From Treponema sp. UBA7590 (lineage in GTDB: Bacteria; Spirochaetota; Spirochaetia; Treponematales; Treponemataceae): DNA of 64,000 nucleotides. The notes below the pieces were generated by a model. That model was not told the origin of the DNA. It was given only the letters and a program-made list of their open reading frames with translations, and searched no databases. The position numbers and the translations under genes were made by a program. The stretch is taken from assembly GCA_002478955.1 (NCBI GenBank), contig DLKK01000084.1:1-64000 (forward strand). Reading direction: 5' to 3'. Shown in pieces: positions 43,229-51,891 of this stretch (its first letter is position 1; each line of letters opens with the position of its first letter).

Positions 43229-43280
43229 TTGACCAAAACTTTCATAATTGTTACCCTAAAATAAATAAAGAGGTTAACAA
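43229..43280 (+). promoter_or_regulatory. bioYMN promoter and BirA-type operator
   Basis: TTGTTACCC (43248-43256), 15 bases, GGTTAACAA (43272-43280) matches the TTGTTAACC-N15-GGTTAACAA biotin operator form with one change. A promoter TTGACC-N17-TACCCT (43229-43257) overlaps its left half. The right half ends 2 bases before the bioY ATG, so it also covers the ribosome site. Confidence 0.8.
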
Positions 43281-43282
43281 TT

Positions 43283-43909
43283 ATGAACAAATCAAATTCC
43301 ATCGGCAAACGCGCAATTCTTGTTGCTCTGTTTGCCGCTTTTGTTTGCGCAGGATGTTTTATTCAAATTCCGCTCGCCGGCGGAGTTCCGATCGTAATTC
43401 AAGATATGATGGCAATGCTAAGCGGACTTATTCTTGGCCCGCTTTACGGAACGCTTTCAGTTTTTATTTTTCTTGTCTTGGGAAGTTTTGGGCTTCCTGT
43501 TTTTTCCGGAAAAGGCGGATTTGACAAAATCTTAAACGGTCCGACCGGAGGATTTCTTGTTGGCTATATGATTGCAGCACTTGCAGGCGGACTAATTGTC
43601 CATTTTCTTGTAAAAAATCCTTACAAAGAAATTCCGGCAGAAAATCCATCAGATGCGCCTTCAACGGAATTTTCCGCAAAAACCAATATCTTAAACTGGA
43701 TTTTCTTTGCTCTTGCGGCAATTGTTGCAACGGTCGTTTGCTTTGCGCTTGGAATTGCTGGATTTCACCGCGTAAAACCAGACCTTGAAATGTCAAAAGT
43801 TTTGAGCTATGTTTTAATTCCTTTTATTCCAGGAAATATTATCAAGCTGATTATTATGATTCCGCTTGCTAAAAAACTTTATCCAATTGTAAAAAATTAT
43901 TTGGCATAA
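43283..43909 (+). CDS. bioY: Biotin ECF transporter S component BioY
   Basis: This 208-residue membrane protein has the BioY signature FAAFVCAGCFIQIPLAGGVP then QDMMAMLSGLILGPLYG and GGFLVGYMIAALAGG. It captures biotin. A hydrophilic insert of about 30 residues (YKEIPAENPSDAPSTEFSAK) between helices 4 and 5 makes it longer than most BioY. AGAGG lies 9 bases before ATG. It is the first gene of bioY-bioM-bioN. Confidence 0.95.
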   Translation: MNKSNSIGKRAILVALFAAFVCAGCFIQIPLAGGVPIVIQDMMAMLSGLILGPLYGTLSVFIFLVLGSFGLPVFSGKGGFDKILNGPTGGFLVGYMIAALAGGLIVHFLVKNPYKEIPAENPSDAPSTEFSAKTNILNWIFFALAAIVATVVCFALGIAGFHRVKPDLEMSKVLSYVLIPFIPGNIIKLIIMIPLAKKLYPIVKNYLA

Positions 43910-43912
43910 AAA

Positions 43913-44659
43913 ATGACAGAACCGATTCTTCAGATAAAAAATGTTTCCCGAAAATTTTCAAATGTCGTTGCGTTAAACAACGTTTCCCTGGAAGTTTACG
44001 CTGGAGAATTTATTGTAATCTGCGGAAGAAATGGTTCTGGAAAAAGCGTTCTTATGTCATTGATTGCGCAGCTTGATGAACCGACAAGCGGACAAATTCT
44101 TTCGCCAAAATCGGGAGTCGGGCTGGTTTTTCAGGATGCGGATGCACAGATTTTAGGCGAAACTCCTGTTGAAGACGTTTCCTTTGGCTTAAAAAATCAA
44201 AAAATTCCAAAAAAAGAGATAGAAAAAAAAGTCGAGGAAACATTAAAATCTGTCGGGCTTTACGAGCGACGTTTTGCCCCAGCCAGACAAATGAGCGGCG
44301 GAGAAAAAAGGCGGCTTGCGGTTGCCGGAATTCTTGCAATGAACCGTGAAGTTTTTATCTTTGATGAACCGTTCGCAAATCTTGATTTTCCGGGCGTTCA
44401 AAGCGTCTGCAAAATTTTAAAAAAACTGAAAAATGAAAAAAAGACGGTCATCGTTCTTACCCATGAACTTGAAAAAATTCTGGGGCTAGCCGACCGGTTT
44501 GTAATTCTTGACAAAGGTGAAATCAAATTTTCTGGAACTCCAGAAGAAGGTTTAAAACTTGAACTTGAAAAATTTGGAATCAGGAATCCTTTGGCACATC
44601 CAAAATCCGTTTCTGACCTCTTTTGGGGAACAAGCCCACAAGAAAGCCGGAGCAATTAA
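43913..44659 (+). CDS. bioM: Biotin ECF transporter ATPase BioM
   Basis: This 248-residue ABC ATPase carries GRNGSGKSVL, the Q-loop VFQDADAQI, signature MSGGEKRRLAVAG, Walker B VFIFDEPFANLD and H-loop VLTHELE. It powers BioY together with BioN. A single ATPase gene implies a homodimer, as in BioMNY systems. It begins 3 bases after bioY and its stop overlaps the bioN ATG (TAATGA). Confidence 0.93.
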   Translation: MTEPILQIKNVSRKFSNVVALNNVSLEVYAGEFIVICGRNGSGKSVLMSLIAQLDEPTSGQILSPKSGVGLVFQDADAQILGETPVEDVSFGLKNQKIPKKEIEKKVEETLKSVGLYERRFAPARQMSGGEKRRLAVAGILAMNREVFIFDEPFANLDFPGVQSVCKILKKLKNEKKTVIVLTHELEKILGLADRFVILDKGEIKFSGTPEEGLKLELEKFGIRNPLAHPKSVSDLFWGTSPQESRSN

Positions 44660-45345
44660 TGAAGAAAAATCCGGCAATTTTTAGCTACAGAAATGAAAAT
44701 TCAATAATACACAAAATTCCGTGCGGAATAAAAATCATTCTGATGCTATTTGTAACTCTACGGACATTCAGCAATTCGCCGCTTTGGTTTAAAAACGAAA
44801 ATTTTATTCAGTACATTCCGTGGCTCCGGACTTTTTTTTATTTTTTGGTTACCGCAGTTTTCTTTTTTCTTGCAAAAACGCCTTTAAAAAGTCTGATTCG
44901 GTTAAGATTTCTGCTTTGGATTACAATTCTTTTTTCTTCAGTTTCAATTCTTTCCAAAAATTACAGCGCGCTTCTTTCAGATTTGCTTTATACTTTCAGA
45001 TTTTTTGTAACAGCTCTGTTTTCGTTAATTGTTTTTGAGACAACTTCCAAGCTTGAAATCATGGACACGCTTTGCGGCGTAGAAAACAAAATATGTAAAA
45101 TAATTCCTTCATTCAAAAAACTGAATTCCGCAATGTTGATTTCGATTACAATCACTTTTATTCCAGAAATCTTTTCAGAATGGAACAAAATCCGCACCGC
45201 CGCCACAGCACGTTCAAACCTCAATAAAAAAAGCAAACCAAAATTTTCGATAAATTCTGTAAATGCACAAATAACTGCACTTTTTTTGAATATGCTGCAA
45301 TATGCGGAAGAAGTCCGTCGCGCCGTAACAAATAGAATTTCCTAG
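44659..45345 (+). CDS. bioN: Biotin ECF transporter T component BioN
   Basis: This 228-residue EcfT-family membrane protein has four to five helices and a cytoplasmic coupling region with RTAATARSN and EEVRRAVTNR in the places of the two A-R-G coupling motifs. ATG 44659 is chosen because it overlaps the bioM stop and has CCGGAGC before it; the frame from 44623 lies inside bioM. It ends the operon; pyrF has its own promoter. Confidence 0.88.
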   Translation: MKKNPAIFSYRNENSIIHKIPCGIKIILMLFVTLRTFSNSPLWFKNENFIQYIPWLRTFFYFLVTAVFFFLAKTPLKSLIRLRFLLWITILFSSVSILSKNYSALLSDLLYTFRFFVTALFSLIVFETTSKLEIMDTLCGVENKICKIIPSFKKLNSAMLISITITFIPEIFSEWNKIRTAATARSNLNKKSKPKFSINSVNAQITALFLNMLQYAEEVRRAVTNRIS

Positions 45346-45355
45346 AAAAAAACAT

Positions 45356-45361
45356 TATACT
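45356..45361 (+). promoter_or_regulatory. -10 element of pyrF, leaderless start
   Basis: TATACT, then AATTTC, then ATG 45368; no Shine-Dalgarno site. Confidence 0.55.
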
Positions 45362-45367
45362 AATTTC

Positions 45368-46297
45368 ATGATTAAAAAACATAATATGCAGATTTTACAA
45401 GAACTCGCCGCAGAACGAGGTCCTTTATGTGTTGGCTTGGACACAGATCCATCGTATCTTCCAGAATCAGTTATCAAAGCTGTTGGCTCTCCGGAAGAAG
45501 CAGTTCTTGCTTATAATAAAGAAATTATCCGCCGGATTGTAAATGACAAAAGTGCCTGCTGCTGCAAAGTTCAAATCGCTTATTATGAGGCAATGGGCTT
45601 AAAAGGAATGAAAGTTTACGCTGAAACCTTAAAGGCTGTCAGAAACGCCGGACTTATTGCAATCAGCGACATCAAGCGCGGAGATATTGCCGCAACCGCC
45701 GATGCCTATGCGCGCGCTCATTTTTCAGGTGATTTTGAGACAGATATTATTACAATCAATCCTTACATGGGTTTTGACACCCTAAGACCTTTTACAACTT
45801 ACGCATTCCCGGAAAAAGGCGGAAAAGGCGCATTTGTCCTGCTTTGCACTTCGAATCCAGGAATGACAGATATTGAACATCAGGAACTAAAATCCGGCGG
45901 GCTTCTTTTGGAAAGAGTCGGAAATGAAATTGCAAGCATAAACAATGAATTCAAGGCAAATTATACAGAGCAGACTTACGGGCCAATCGGTGCAGTTGTA
46001 GGCGCAACACAGGAAAAAGACGCACGCGCACTCCGCGACAAATATCCAGAAACATTTTTTTTGATTCCAGGATATGGCGCACAAGGCGGAGCTGCAAGAA
46101 TCGCCGCAACATTGCTTGACCGATGCGGAGGAACAGTAAATTCAAGCCGCGGAATTCTTTGTGCATGGAAAAAAGATTCAGACCTTGCAGAAAAACGCGA
46201 GTCAGGCTCTTTGAGTCTTGCTGATATTGCTGATTCAGCCGCAAAGAACGCACTTTTCAGCAAAAATGACTTGTTGAACGCAAAAGCGAATCTTTAG
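45368..46297 (+). CDS. pyrF: Orotidine 5'-phosphate decarboxylase (type 2)
   Basis: A 309-residue TIM-barrel enzyme for the last step of UMP synthesis. The active-site core is ISDIKRGDIAATADAYA. LCVGLDTDP, TINPYMGFD and LIPGYGAQGG are also family-typical. Type 2 enzymes are longer than the E. coli form, as here. The pyrK-pyrD fusion lies 2.4 kb downstream on the same strand, separated by the lipase gene. Confidence 0.95.
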   Translation: MIKKHNMQILQELAAERGPLCVGLDTDPSYLPESVIKAVGSPEEAVLAYNKEIIRRIVNDKSACCCKVQIAYYEAMGLKGMKVYAETLKAVRNAGLIAISDIKRGDIAATADAYARAHFSGDFETDIITINPYMGFDTLRPFTTYAFPEKGGKGAFVLLCTSNPGMTDIEHQELKSGGLLLERVGNEIASINNEFKANYTEQTYGPIGAVVGATQEKDARALRDKYPETFFLIPGYGAQGGAARIAATLLDRCGGTVNSSRGILCAWKKDSDLAEKRESGSLSLADIADSAAKNALFSKNDLLNAKANL

Positions 46298-46304
46298 GAA
46301 AATA

Positions 46305-46332
46305 TTTCCCGGCAAAAAATAACGCCGGGAAA
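46305..46332. other. Perfect 9-bp GC-rich hairpin after pyrF
   Basis: TTTCCCGGC pairs perfectly with GCCGGGAAA around a 10-base loop. No U-run follows on the plus strand, so it is either a weak terminator or an mRNA 3' stabiliser. Confidence 0.5.
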
Positions 46333-46366
46333 ACAAAAATCCTTTAACAAATCAAAATCAAACCAA

Positions 46367-48607
46367 ATGTTGAAAAAAATGAAATTTCTAAATAAAAAAA
46401 ATATTTTTGTATTTTCTATTTTTTGTCTGACAAAATTAATTGTTGCCGCAGAAACTGTAATTCTTCCAATAAATTCTGAAGAAACCGGCTTTGAAACGCC
46501 AGTAGAAATTCCTTTTGAATGGAATGAACATTGGTTCGGCGGAAATTCTCCTTCAGTTTATAATCATGGACTTGCAAAAATCTCCGCCGCCCTTTCAGAA
46601 GTTTCCTACGTAAACCTAAAAACTGATCCGGACTTGAACCAGCTTAAAAATGTCTACAAAAAATTAGGCGTCCCAGAAAAAAACATGGAATTTCATTATC
46701 AACTTGATTACAAAACTCCAGGATTAGAAAAAGATCAAGCCGCATTCAGCATCGCATCAAAAGAAATCAACAGCGCAAAAGGCAAACGCACGCTGATTTT
46801 TCTTACAATCCGAGGGACACCATATTCTGCGCCGGAATGGATTTCCAATGCAAATGTAGCAGATTCAACGCACGAACCAACATTGATTCACGAAGGATTT
46901 TTCCGAACGCAGACATTAATTCAAAAAGCATTAATTTATTATCTTTTAAAAAGAAAAATTGACCCGGACACAACTTATTTTTTAATTACCGGGCATAGCC
47001 GAGGAGCTGCGCTTTCAAATCTTCTTGGAGCCCAGCTTGCCGATCAAGGTTATTTTGACACAGAAAATATCTACGTCTACACTTTTGCCGCTCCAAATGT
47101 TTCCCAGCAGGAAAAAGTTTCTGACCCAAAATACAATTTTATCTGGAACATCATAAATCCTGAAGACATAGTTCCAACCGTTCCACTAAAAATCAACAAC
47201 AAAAAAAAGGAATGGAATTACGGAAAATTTGGACAATCAAAAGTTTTTGCAAATTATTGGAACACAAATCCGGAAATTTACACAGATGAATATATTCCAA
47301 AAGTAAACAAATATTTTTCGCAAATCATGCACCGCGAATATTATCCGTTCAAAACCGGAACATATATTCCTTCTCTTGTAACAAGACTTCTTTCAAGTTT
47401 ATATCCAACCGTCAATGACTACTACGACGCAACAATCAGCCTTAGAGAACAAGCTGAAAAAATTTTTTACAAAATTTATCCAGAAGAATCTGAAAACACA
47501 GAAAATTCTGCCCAAAAAGAACAAAATCTTGAACCTGAAAAAAATGCACAAACTGAAAAAGAAACAAAAAAAGACCGCGGACTTTTTGCCACAATCGGAA
47601 AATCAATCAACAAAAGCACTGGCGGATTTCTTGATTATTCAGAATTTGCGTTTTTTGATATGCATTGCTGCTCAAATTACTTAAGCTGGCTGCTTGCACT
47701 TGAAGAAAACAAAGCCTTTTCAGACGAAAAAAGCAGTCGCCTTGTAATTCATGGCGCTTATGAATGTGCAATTTTTGACTGCCATGGAAATATGGTTCTA
47801 AAAATTGCAGACGGAATTCCAAAAATAAAAAGCATAAAAATCCCGATTCTTGCAGTGCCATTCCCAACAGGAACTGTAATCGGATTTCCTTCAAGCCAAA
47901 GTTATTCCGTTGTGATTTACAAAGATAGCATTCTTCCAACGCCAATTCCGCTAAAAATTGAACATTACGATGCTGAAGGATATGTGATAGAAATTTGCCC
48001 TAAAAAATACGTTTATCCGCACAAAGGAATTGCCTACACATTTACAGTCGGGAAAGAAACTCTTGGACAAGAAAAAATTTCCGCAGTCAAAAATAATTCC
48101 AAAATAACAAAAACTCTTGTGAAAACCGGAAAATTAAAACAGCAAGATGTATTCCGCATTCTGCCAGAAATTTCTGTAGACACAGACGGACTTTTTGAAG
48201 GCGGAATAAGAGTCGGAAGCCGCCGCATGCATGGTTCGGTTCTGACCGGACAATCTTTAAGCGACTTAGGAAAATCGATTAACTTAAATTTTGGAATCGG
48301 ACACGAAGAAACTTTAATCAGCCGCACACTTCTGGATTTTTCAATTAACGGAAAATTTCTTTGGGCTTTTTCAGACATCGAAAACGGCGATCATCGGTTT
48401 AATTTTGTTCCAGAAGCTAGAATTTCCCTGGAATTCAAACCACTACGAAGATTTTCAGCATTTATTTCTGGCGTTTTTGACTTTCATATTGAAGATTTTA
48501 ACGATACCGCATTTTACAACGAAGTCCGCGACAATAACTTTGGAACAATTTCGTTCTCAGATTCCGTTGACCTTCATCCGTCGGTAAGATTCGGGCTTCG
48601 CTTCTAA
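46367..48607 (+). CDS. Exported lipase-like alpha/beta hydrolase with beta-rich C-terminal domain
   Basis: This 746-residue protein has a signal peptide (NIFVFSIFCLTKLIVAAE) and a class 3 lipase-type domain. The nucleophile elbow is TGHSRGAALSN at about residue 207, with FLTIRGTP before it. Residues about 375-410 are low-complexity Glu/Lys-rich. The last 150 residues are beta-rich, with alternating strands and a terminal SVRFGLRF ending in Phe, as in outer-membrane beta proteins. It may be a surface-displayed lipase; substrate unknown. ATG 46379 is an alternative start. It sits between pyrF and pyrKD with no obvious link. Confidence 0.75.
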   Translation: MLKKMKFLNKKNIFVFSIFCLTKLIVAAETVILPINSEETGFETPVEIPFEWNEHWFGGNSPSVYNHGLAKISAALSEVSYVNLKTDPDLNQLKNVYKKLGVPEKNMEFHYQLDYKTPGLEKDQAAFSIASKEINSAKGKRTLIFLTIRGTPYSAPEWISNANVADSTHEPTLIHEGFFRTQTLIQKALIYYLLKRKIDPDTTYFLITGHSRGAALSNLLGAQLADQGYFDTENIYVYTFAAPNVSQQEKVSDPKYNFIWNIINPEDIVPTVPLKINNKKKEWNYGKFGQSKVFANYWNTNPEIYTDEYIPKVNKYFSQIMHREYYPFKTGTYIPSLVTRLLSSLYPTVNDYYDATISLREQAEKIFYKIYPEESENTENSAQKEQNLEPEKNAQTEKETKKDRGLFATIGKSINKSTGGFLDYSEFAFFDMHCCSNYLSWLLALEENKAFSDEKSSRLVIHGAYECAIFDCHGNMVLKIADGIPKIKSIKIPILAVPFPTGTVIGFPSSQSYSVVIYKDSILPTPIPLKIEHYDAEGYVIEICPKKYVYPHKGIAYTFTVGKETLGQEKISAVKNNSKITKTLVKTGKLKQQDVFRILPEISVDTDGLFEGGIRVGSRRMHGSVLTGQSLSDLGKSINLNFGIGHEETLISRTLLDFSINGKFLWAFSDIENGDHRFNFVPEARISLEFKPLRRFSAFISGVFDFHIEDFNDTAFYNEVRDNNFGTISFSDSVDLHPSVRFGLRF

Positions 48608-48648
48608 AAAGATTTTATTGCAACCAAAATTTTAAAGTTTGCCTTATA

Positions 48649-48677
48649 TTCAAGAAACATTATATTTGTAGTATAAT
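48649..48677 (+). promoter_or_regulatory. Promoter of pyrKD
   Basis: TTCAAG, 17 bases, TATAAT. The -10 box is 42 bases before the ATG at 48720, which has AAGGAA as ribosome site. Confidence 0.5.
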
Positions 48678-48719
48678 TTTTACAATTCTCAAAAATCGAT
48701 TTTAAGGAAACTGAAAAAA

Positions 48720-50582
48720 ATGAAACAAATCACTGACTGCAACGGCATTCCATATCCCGTCTTTACAACCGGAACAACAGCTTCTTGCGAAACCGTATCC
48801 GGCGCAAAACCAGAAGGTTCCGTATTTTGCCTAAAAATAAACACAATCGGCGAAAATGCGCGAATGCCACTTCCTGGTCAGTTTTTCATGCTTCGTTCCG
48901 AAAAAAGCCAGCAACTTTTAGCACGCCCGATAAGCGTATTCCACGCAGAAAAAACTTCGTGCGGCGCACAAATTTCTTTCCTCATCCTTTTAAAAGGAAA
49001 AGGCACAAAAGAACTTTGCTCTCTTGACGCAGATGAAAAAATCCAAATTCTCGGTCCGCTTGGAAACATTTTCCCGCGCCCTGCAACTTCACACAACGAA
49101 AAATCCACCCAAAAAGTTCTGATTGCCGGCGGCGGAATCGGAGTAGCTCCAGTTGCAAATTTTGCAGAATCACTTCCCCCAAAATCTTACGATTTCATCG
49201 CTTCATTCAAAAGCGGCTCTTACGGCCTAGAAAATATTCACCCTGAAAATCTTATAATCACAACAGACGACGGCACCGTTGGAATCCACGGAATGATTAC
49301 AGCCGCAATCGACGCCGAAAAAATCAAACAAGGCGGATATTCAGCCGTTTACGCGTGCGGCCCGGCCCCAATGCTAAATTACATCAAAACCATTTCCGAA
49401 GCCGCAGGAGTTCAATGTTGGCTCAGCATGGAATCCCGAATGGCTTGTGGTGTCGGCGTTTGCCTTGGCTGCGTAATCCCGACCACAAAAGGAAATCTCC
49501 GCTGCTGCAAAGACGGCCCTGTTTTCGACTCAAAAATTCTTTCATTTCCAAAACCAGAACCTTCAAGAATAAAACCAAATTTGACCGGGGCAAGCCTGCC
49601 CCTCGTCGGCACTTCGTTGCCTCCTACCCCATCTCCTAAGGGCGCCGCCCCTAAAACCCCGGATTTATCCGTAAATATAAATGGAATCAGTTTTCAGAAT
49701 CCGCTCATCGGCTCTTCTGGAACATTCGGGTTCGGCACAGAATATGCACCAATTTTTGATGTAAATAAACTCGGCGGAATCGCATCAAAAGGCCTAACCC
49801 TTGAACCGCGCCAAGGAAATTCCGGAATCCGCGTCTGGGAAACTCCAAGCGGTTTAATGAATTCAATCGGTCTGCAAAATCCAGGAATTCCTCATTTTAT
49901 AGAACACGAACTCCCGGAAATGCTCAAATTAAAACCAGTCGCAATTGCAAATCTTTCGGGCTCAAGCCTAGAAACTTATGTGGAAGGCGCAAAACTTCTT
50001 GAAAAAACACAAGTTCCTGTAATCGAACTGAATATTTCATGTCCAAACGTAAGCGCAGGCGGAGCCGCTTTCGGAATGAGCTGCTCTTCCGCAAATACTG
50101 TTGTAAGCGCAGTCCGCGCCGTAACAAAAAAGCCTCTTTGGGTAAAACTAACACCTCAATCACCAGAATTAAATCAAGTTGCGCTAGCCTGCATCAATTC
50201 CGGCGCAGACGCAATCAGCCTTTGCAATTCTTTTCAAGGTGTCGCTATTGACGTTGAAACCGGCCGACCAGTTTTTGACAAAATCAAGGCAGGCTTTGGT
50301 GGTCCAGCAGTCCGCCCGATTGCAGTCCGATTAATCTACGAACTTTACGAGGCAATAAAATCTCTTCCGCAAGAAAAACAAGTGCCAATCATCGCTATCG
50401 GTGGAATCGCAACTTGGTCAGATGTCATAGAATTTATTATGGCTGGCGCAACTGCTGTTGAAGTCGGAACAAACACATTTGCGAATCCGCTCACAATGAT
50501 TGAATGTATCGACGGAATCTCCGCATATATGCAGCGCAAGGGAATTCAAACGCTAGAAGAAATCCGAGGAATCGCACACTAA
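48720..50582 (+). CDS. pyrKD: Fused dihydroorotate dehydrogenase: PyrK electron-transfer domain plus PyrD catalytic domain
   Basis: A 620-residue fusion. Residues 1-285 are PyrK: FAD-binding RPISVFHA, NAD-binding VLIAGGGIGVAPVA and the [2Fe-2S] set CGVGVCLGC plus CCKDGP. Residues about 318-620 are class 1B PyrD: NPLIGSSGTFGFG, LNISCPNV with the catalytic Cys, and IAIGGIATWSD. It should oxidise dihydroorotate with NAD+ as acceptor. PyrK and PyrD are usually separate subunits. The linker (residues 288-315, rich in P, G and L) is encoded by a palindromic repeat also found before asnB. Confidence 0.93.
   Translation: MKQITDCNGIPYPVFTTGTTASCETVSGAKPEGSVFCLKINTIGENARMPLPGQFFMLRSEKSQQLLARPISVFHAEKTSCGAQISFLILLKGKGTKELCSLDADEKIQILGPLGNIFPRPATSHNEKSTQKVLIAGGGIGVAPVANFAESLPPKSYDFIASFKSGSYGLENIHPENLIITTDDGTVGIHGMITAAIDAEKIKQGGYSAVYACGPAPMLNYIKTISEAAGVQCWLSMESRMACGVGVCLGCVIPTTKGNLRCCKDGPVFDSKILSFPKPEPSRIKPNLTGASLPLVGTSLPPTPSPKGAAPKTPDLSVNINGISFQNPLIGSSGTFGFGTEYAPIFDVNKLGGIASKGLTLEPRQGNSGIRVWETPSGLMNSIGLQNPGIPHFIEHELPEMLKLKPVAIANLSGSSLETYVEGAKLLEKTQVPVIELNISCPNVSAGGAAFGMSCSSANTVVSAVRAVTKKPLWVKLTPQSPELNQVALACINSGADAISLCNSFQGVAIDVETGRPVFDKIKAGFGGPAVRPIAVRLIYELYEAIKSLPQEKQVPIIAIGGIATWSDVIEFIMAGATAVEVGTNTFANPLTMIECIDGISAYMQRKGIQTLEEIRGIAH
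49583..49662 (-). repeat. Protein-coding palindromic repeat inside pyrKD
   Basis: About 80 bases of high G+C with the stem GGGGCA-AGCC-TGCCCC (49587-49602) and the GGGC-GCC-GCCC stem near its right end. Its reverse complement aligns with 29706-29782 across stems and core. It is in frame and has no stop in the pyrKD frame. Confidence 0.75.
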
Positions 50583-50606
50583 AAGAATTCTCCGCAAAAT
50601 GACATT

Positions 50607-50643
50607 TTTTTGCGAAAATGTCAAAATGACACTTTCGCAAAAA
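50607..50643. other. 37-bp near-perfect inverted repeat upstream of the THUMP methyltransferase gene
   Basis: TTTTTGCGAAA, one mismatched base, TGTCA, AAA loop, TGACA, one mismatched base, TTTCGCAAAAA. The right arm covers the -35 position of the following gene. It may be an operator or a bidirectional terminator. Confidence 0.65.
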
Positions 50644-50655
50644 TTGTAAAAATGT

Positions 50656-50661
50656 TACATT
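50656..50661 (+). promoter_or_regulatory. -10 element of the THUMP methyltransferase gene, leaderless start
   Basis: TACATT, then TACCCT, then ATG 50668; no Shine-Dalgarno site. Confidence 0.5.
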
Positions 50662-50667
50662 TACCCT

Positions 50668-51843
50668 ATGAATACATTGGTCGCATTGTGTGCCGTTGGC
50701 GCAGAAAAAATTCTCGGAAATGAAATTAAACATCTTGGTTATAAATTAAAGGGAAACGCCCCTGGACGCGTCATTTTTGAAGGCGATAACAACGCGATGT
50801 TCAAAAGCAATCTTTGCCTTCGCACTGCGGACAGAATTTTTCTTCAGATGGCATCTTTTTATGCAGAAGATTTTGATCAGCTTTTTGATGGCGTTTACAA
50901 CATCTCCTGGCAGGATTTCTTTAAAAAAGATTCAAAAATCACAGTAGATAAAGTCCGCTGCTACAAAAGCAAATTAAATTCAGAGCATGCTATTCAGTCT
51001 ATTGTTCAAAAAGCTATTTACCAGAAACTCACAGAAAAATTCAGAATGTCTTCCATGCCAGAAACTGGAAATGAATCAAATGTCCGCGTTTACATGGATC
51101 AAAATATCGCAATGATTCTTCTTGATTTGTCCGGACTTCCGCTTCATAAACGTGGCTACCGCGTAGATGGAGGAATTGCCCCTCTCCGCGAAACTGTAGC
51201 GGCGGTTCTTCTTCAGGAAATGATGTGGCGCCGAAAAACTCCTCTGCACGATCCATTTTGTGGCTCTGGAACAATCGCAATAGAAGCCGCGCTTTACGCG
51301 TACAATGTAGCTCCTGGTTTTGGACGCCGTTTTGCGCTTGAAACTTTACCTTTTTACAACAAAGAAAAAGCAGAAGAAATCCGCAGACAAGAAGCAGAAA
51401 AAATCCGGACAGATGTAGAAGTTCGAATCACAGGTTCAGATATTTCGCAGGAAGCAGTTGAACGCGCCAAAAAAAATGCAGAATATGCTTGCGTTATGGC
51501 AGGACGCGCACTTCAATCAATTGGAAGCGATGCAAAAATCATCCGCCCAGATTTTGTACAGGCAGATTTTGCAGAACTCAGCGCACCATACGAAACTGGC
51601 TTGATTCTTTGCAACCCACCTTATGGCGAACGACTTGGCGATGAAGAACAAGCCGCAGAACTTTACAAAAAAATGTCAGTTCTCTGGCAGAATTTCAAAG
51701 GCTGGGAATTTGGAATCATCACAAGCCATAAATCGTTCCAGGAAAATTTTGGGCATTACGCAACCAGCTTAAAAGACATCAAAGCTGGAAATTTGAACAC
51801 AACATTTTATAGATACACAAATTATTTGCCAAAAGCAAAATAA
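50668..51843 (+). CDS. THUMP-domain rRNA (guanine-N2) methyltransferase, RlmL N-terminal type
   Basis: A 391-residue class I SAM methyltransferase. An N-terminal ferredoxin-like/THUMP region (residues 1-155) binds RNA. The Rossmann part has PLHDPFCGSGTIAIEAA and catalytic ILCNPPYGERLGD. LSGLPLHKRGYR is a family marker. Members of this size modify 23S rRNA guanine. The tetR gene follows 49 bases downstream. Confidence 0.9.
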   Translation: MNTLVALCAVGAEKILGNEIKHLGYKLKGNAPGRVIFEGDNNAMFKSNLCLRTADRIFLQMASFYAEDFDQLFDGVYNISWQDFFKKDSKITVDKVRCYKSKLNSEHAIQSIVQKAIYQKLTEKFRMSSMPETGNESNVRVYMDQNIAMILLDLSGLPLHKRGYRVDGGIAPLRETVAAVLLQEMMWRRKTPLHDPFCGSGTIAIEAALYAYNVAPGFGRRFALETLPFYNKEKAEEIRRQEAEKIRTDVEVRITGSDISQEAVERAKKNAEYACVMAGRALQSIGSDAKIIRPDFVQADFAELSAPYETGLILCNPPYGERLGDEEQAAELYKKMSVLWQNFKGWEFGIITSHKSFQENFGHYATSLKDIKAGNLNTTFYRYTNYLPKAK

Positions 51844-51891
51844 ATTTCAGCAAATAAAAGCAAAACTGCACAAAAGGAAAATTTAAAACCA

